Part shown: in pieces, positions 6,745-8,006 of the stretch | How positions within the stretch are numbered: the stretch's first letter is position 1 | Layout: every line of letters starts with the position of its first letter | Source of the DNA: Bacteroidota bacterium | GTDB lineage: Bacteria > Bacteroidota > Bacteroidia > Flavobacteriales_F > PHOS-HE28 | Direction of reading: 5' to 3' | NCBI GenBank assembly: GCA_023430325.1 | Contig: JAEZAU010000072.1 | Location: forward strand, 1 to 8,006 | Length of the DNA: 8,006 bases | The notes under the pieces: model-generated | Database searches by the model: none | What the model was told of the DNA's origin: nothing | Seen by the model: only the letters and a program-made list of their open reading frames with translations | Program-made: the position numbers and the translations under genes

Positions 6745-8005
6745 TAGCTACCGTTCCGTTGTTGTAGTCCTGTTCCTACTGCTGCAGCTTCCATTATGGG
6801 CAACCAAGCTGTTGATCCCGATGGACGAGAGCCAGCGCGATCATCTCAAAGCCTACGGCATCGCGTTCTGGACCTTGGAACGTGACATTCCCATCGAATG
6901 GCTGCTCAACTATAAAGGTGGCGCCTTCCTCATAGAGCACCTCAAACCGATCGAGCAGGAGTGTACCATACGTGGCGTTACTTACCAGGTCATAGCCGAC
7001 GGACAGGCTGCCGCCATCCTGGCAGAGATCGCCGATCCGGAGGTGAACATGGAAGTGGTGAAACTGGAGAAGGCCCCGAAGATCGCCGTGTATGCTCCGG
7101 AAAGTTTCCAGCCGTGGGATGATGCCGTGGCCCTGGTCATGGAGTATGCAGAGATCCCCTATGAACGGATATATGATCCGCAGATCATCGCCGGGGTGCT
7201 GCCACAATATGACTGGCTTCACCTGCATCACGAGGATTTCACGGGCCAATACGGAAAGTTCTACCGCAACTACCGCAACGCCCCTTGGTACCAGCAACAG
7301 GTACAAGAGAGCGAAAAGATGGCCTCAGAACTTGGTTTCGCCAAAGTGAGCCAGATGAAATTGGCCGTTAGCACACGCATCCGTGATTATGTGGCTGGGG
7401 GCGGCTACCTGTTCACCATGTGTTCAGGTACCGATTCCTATGACATTGCGCTCGCGGCGGAAGGTGTGGACATCTGCGCCGCCGAATTCGATCATGATCC
7501 CCCCGATCCGCAAGCGCAACAAAAGCTCGATTTCAACCATACGTTCGCGTTCAAGGACTTCAAGATCATAATGGATCCCATGATCTACGAGTTCTCCGAT
7601 ATCGATGCCACCGACATCCACTCACGCATCGGCCAGCCACGTGATTTCTTCACCCTGTTCGATTTCAGCGCCAAATGGGATATTGTGCCGACCATGTTGT
7701 GCCAGAGCCATGAGCAGGTTATCCGGGGTTTCATGGGCCAGACAACCGCATTCCGCAAGGATCTTGTGAAGCCGGGCGTCACCGTAATGGGTGAGAACAA
7801 GGCACAAGGCACGGTGAAATACATCCATGGCGAATTCGGTCTTGGCCAGTGGACCTTCTATGGCGGCCACGATCCAGAGGATTACCAGCACATGGTGGGC
7901 GATCCACCTACCGATCTGAGCCTTCACCCCAACTCATCGGGCTACAGGCTCATCCTGAACAACATCCTCTTTCCAGCGGCCAAGAAGCGCAAGCAGAAGA
8001 CCTGA
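6713..8005 (+). CDS. Exported glutamine-amidotransferase-like protein ('asparagine synthetase B' family of Bacteroidota)
   Basis: A 430-residue protein resembling those labelled asparagine synthetase B in Bacteroidota genomes (start of mature part KLLIPMDESQRDHLKAYGIA). That label is doubtful. There is no Cys at position 2 for an Ntn glutaminase and no normal SGGxDS synthetase domain; only SGTDS (238-242) resembles it. Residues 1-30 form a signal peptide or anchor (VVVVLFLLLQLPLWA), so it acts outside the cytoplasm, unlike asparagine synthetase. From about 125 on, the pattern looks like a class I amidotransferase/ThuA-type fold: KIAVYAPES, YDWLHLHHEDF, then YVAGGGYLFTMCSGTDSYD with a possible nucleophile C237, and finally GQWTFYGGHDPEDYQH (H386, E389). 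This fold call is my inference. The tail is lysine-rich. The ATG lies inside dnaB, and no other good start precedes the signal peptide, so expression is probably coupled to dnaB. The gene is complete. Confidence 0.88.
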   Translation: MTAKTIFPRSDSYRSVVVVLFLLLQLPLWATKLLIPMDESQRDHLKAYGIAFWTLERDIPIEWLLNYKGGAFLIEHLKPIEQECTIRGVTYQVIADGQAAAILAEIADPEVNMEVVKLEKAPKIAVYAPESFQPWDDAVALVMEYAEIPYERIYDPQIIAGVLPQYDWLHLHHEDFTGQYGKFYRNYRNAPWYQQQVQESEKMASELGFAKVSQMKLAVSTRIRDYVAGGGYLFTMCSGTDSYDIALAAEGVDICAAEFDHDPPDPQAQQKLDFNHTFAFKDFKIIMDPMIYEFSDIDATDIHSRIGQPRDFFTLFDFSAKWDIVPTMLCQSHEQVIRGFMGQTTAFRKDLVKPGVTVMGENKAQGTVKYIHGEFGLGQWTFYGGHDPEDYQHMVGDPPTDLSLHPNSSGYRLILNNILFPAAKKRKQKT

Positions 8006-8006
8006 T

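Noticed and set aside
6794..7306. 170-residue open frame opposite the last gene
   Set aside because: It is a complement-strand shadow of a gene with a signal peptide and conserved sequence blocks.

Overview
The window looks like chromosomal core DNA from a member of the Bacteroidota, probably Flavobacteriales-like. Three things suggest this: the Bacteroidota-style AccA and DnaB proteins, a periplasmic TlpA-type protein with an N-terminal DUF4369-like region, and start codons without Shine-Dalgarno motifs. A candidate dnaB promoter also fits the Bacteroidota TTG-N19-TAnnTTTG pattern. Species cannot be named from the sequence alone.

Layout. Positions 1-475 are the tail of an rRNA operon: the 3' end of 23S rRNA, a short spacer without a tRNA, 5S rRNA and a strong intrinsic terminator. 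Nine bases after the terminator T-run begins a secreted thioredoxin-fold protein (484-1821, +). It converges on ispE (1829-2647, -), leaving 7 bases between the stops. ispE diverges from accA (2735-3718, +) across an 87-base spacer. accA converges on a predicted lipoprotein (3715-5001, -), and the two stop codons overlap within a TTAA palindrome. A 204-base spacer follows, with a candidate promoter, and then dnaB (5206-6744, +). dnaB overlaps by 32 bases the start of an exported protein of the group commonly labelled 'asparagine synthetase B' in Bacteroidota (6713-8005, +).

The genes do not form one pathway. They cover translation (rRNA), isoprenoid precursor synthesis (IspE), fatty-acid synthesis (AccA), replication (DnaB) and three envelope proteins of less certain role. 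Gene orientation alternates, so transcripts of neighbours probably overlap at their 3' ends. Only dnaB and the last gene look like a co-transcribed pair.

I found no CRISPR array, insertion sequence, prophage or toxin-antitoxin pair, and no clear novel multi-gene system. The points most worth a second look are the exported glutamine-amidotransferase-like protein coupled to dnaB, the marked excess of GATC tetranucleotides (about 140 by hand count), and the secreted thioredoxin-fold gene that has no room for its own promoter after the rRNA terminator.
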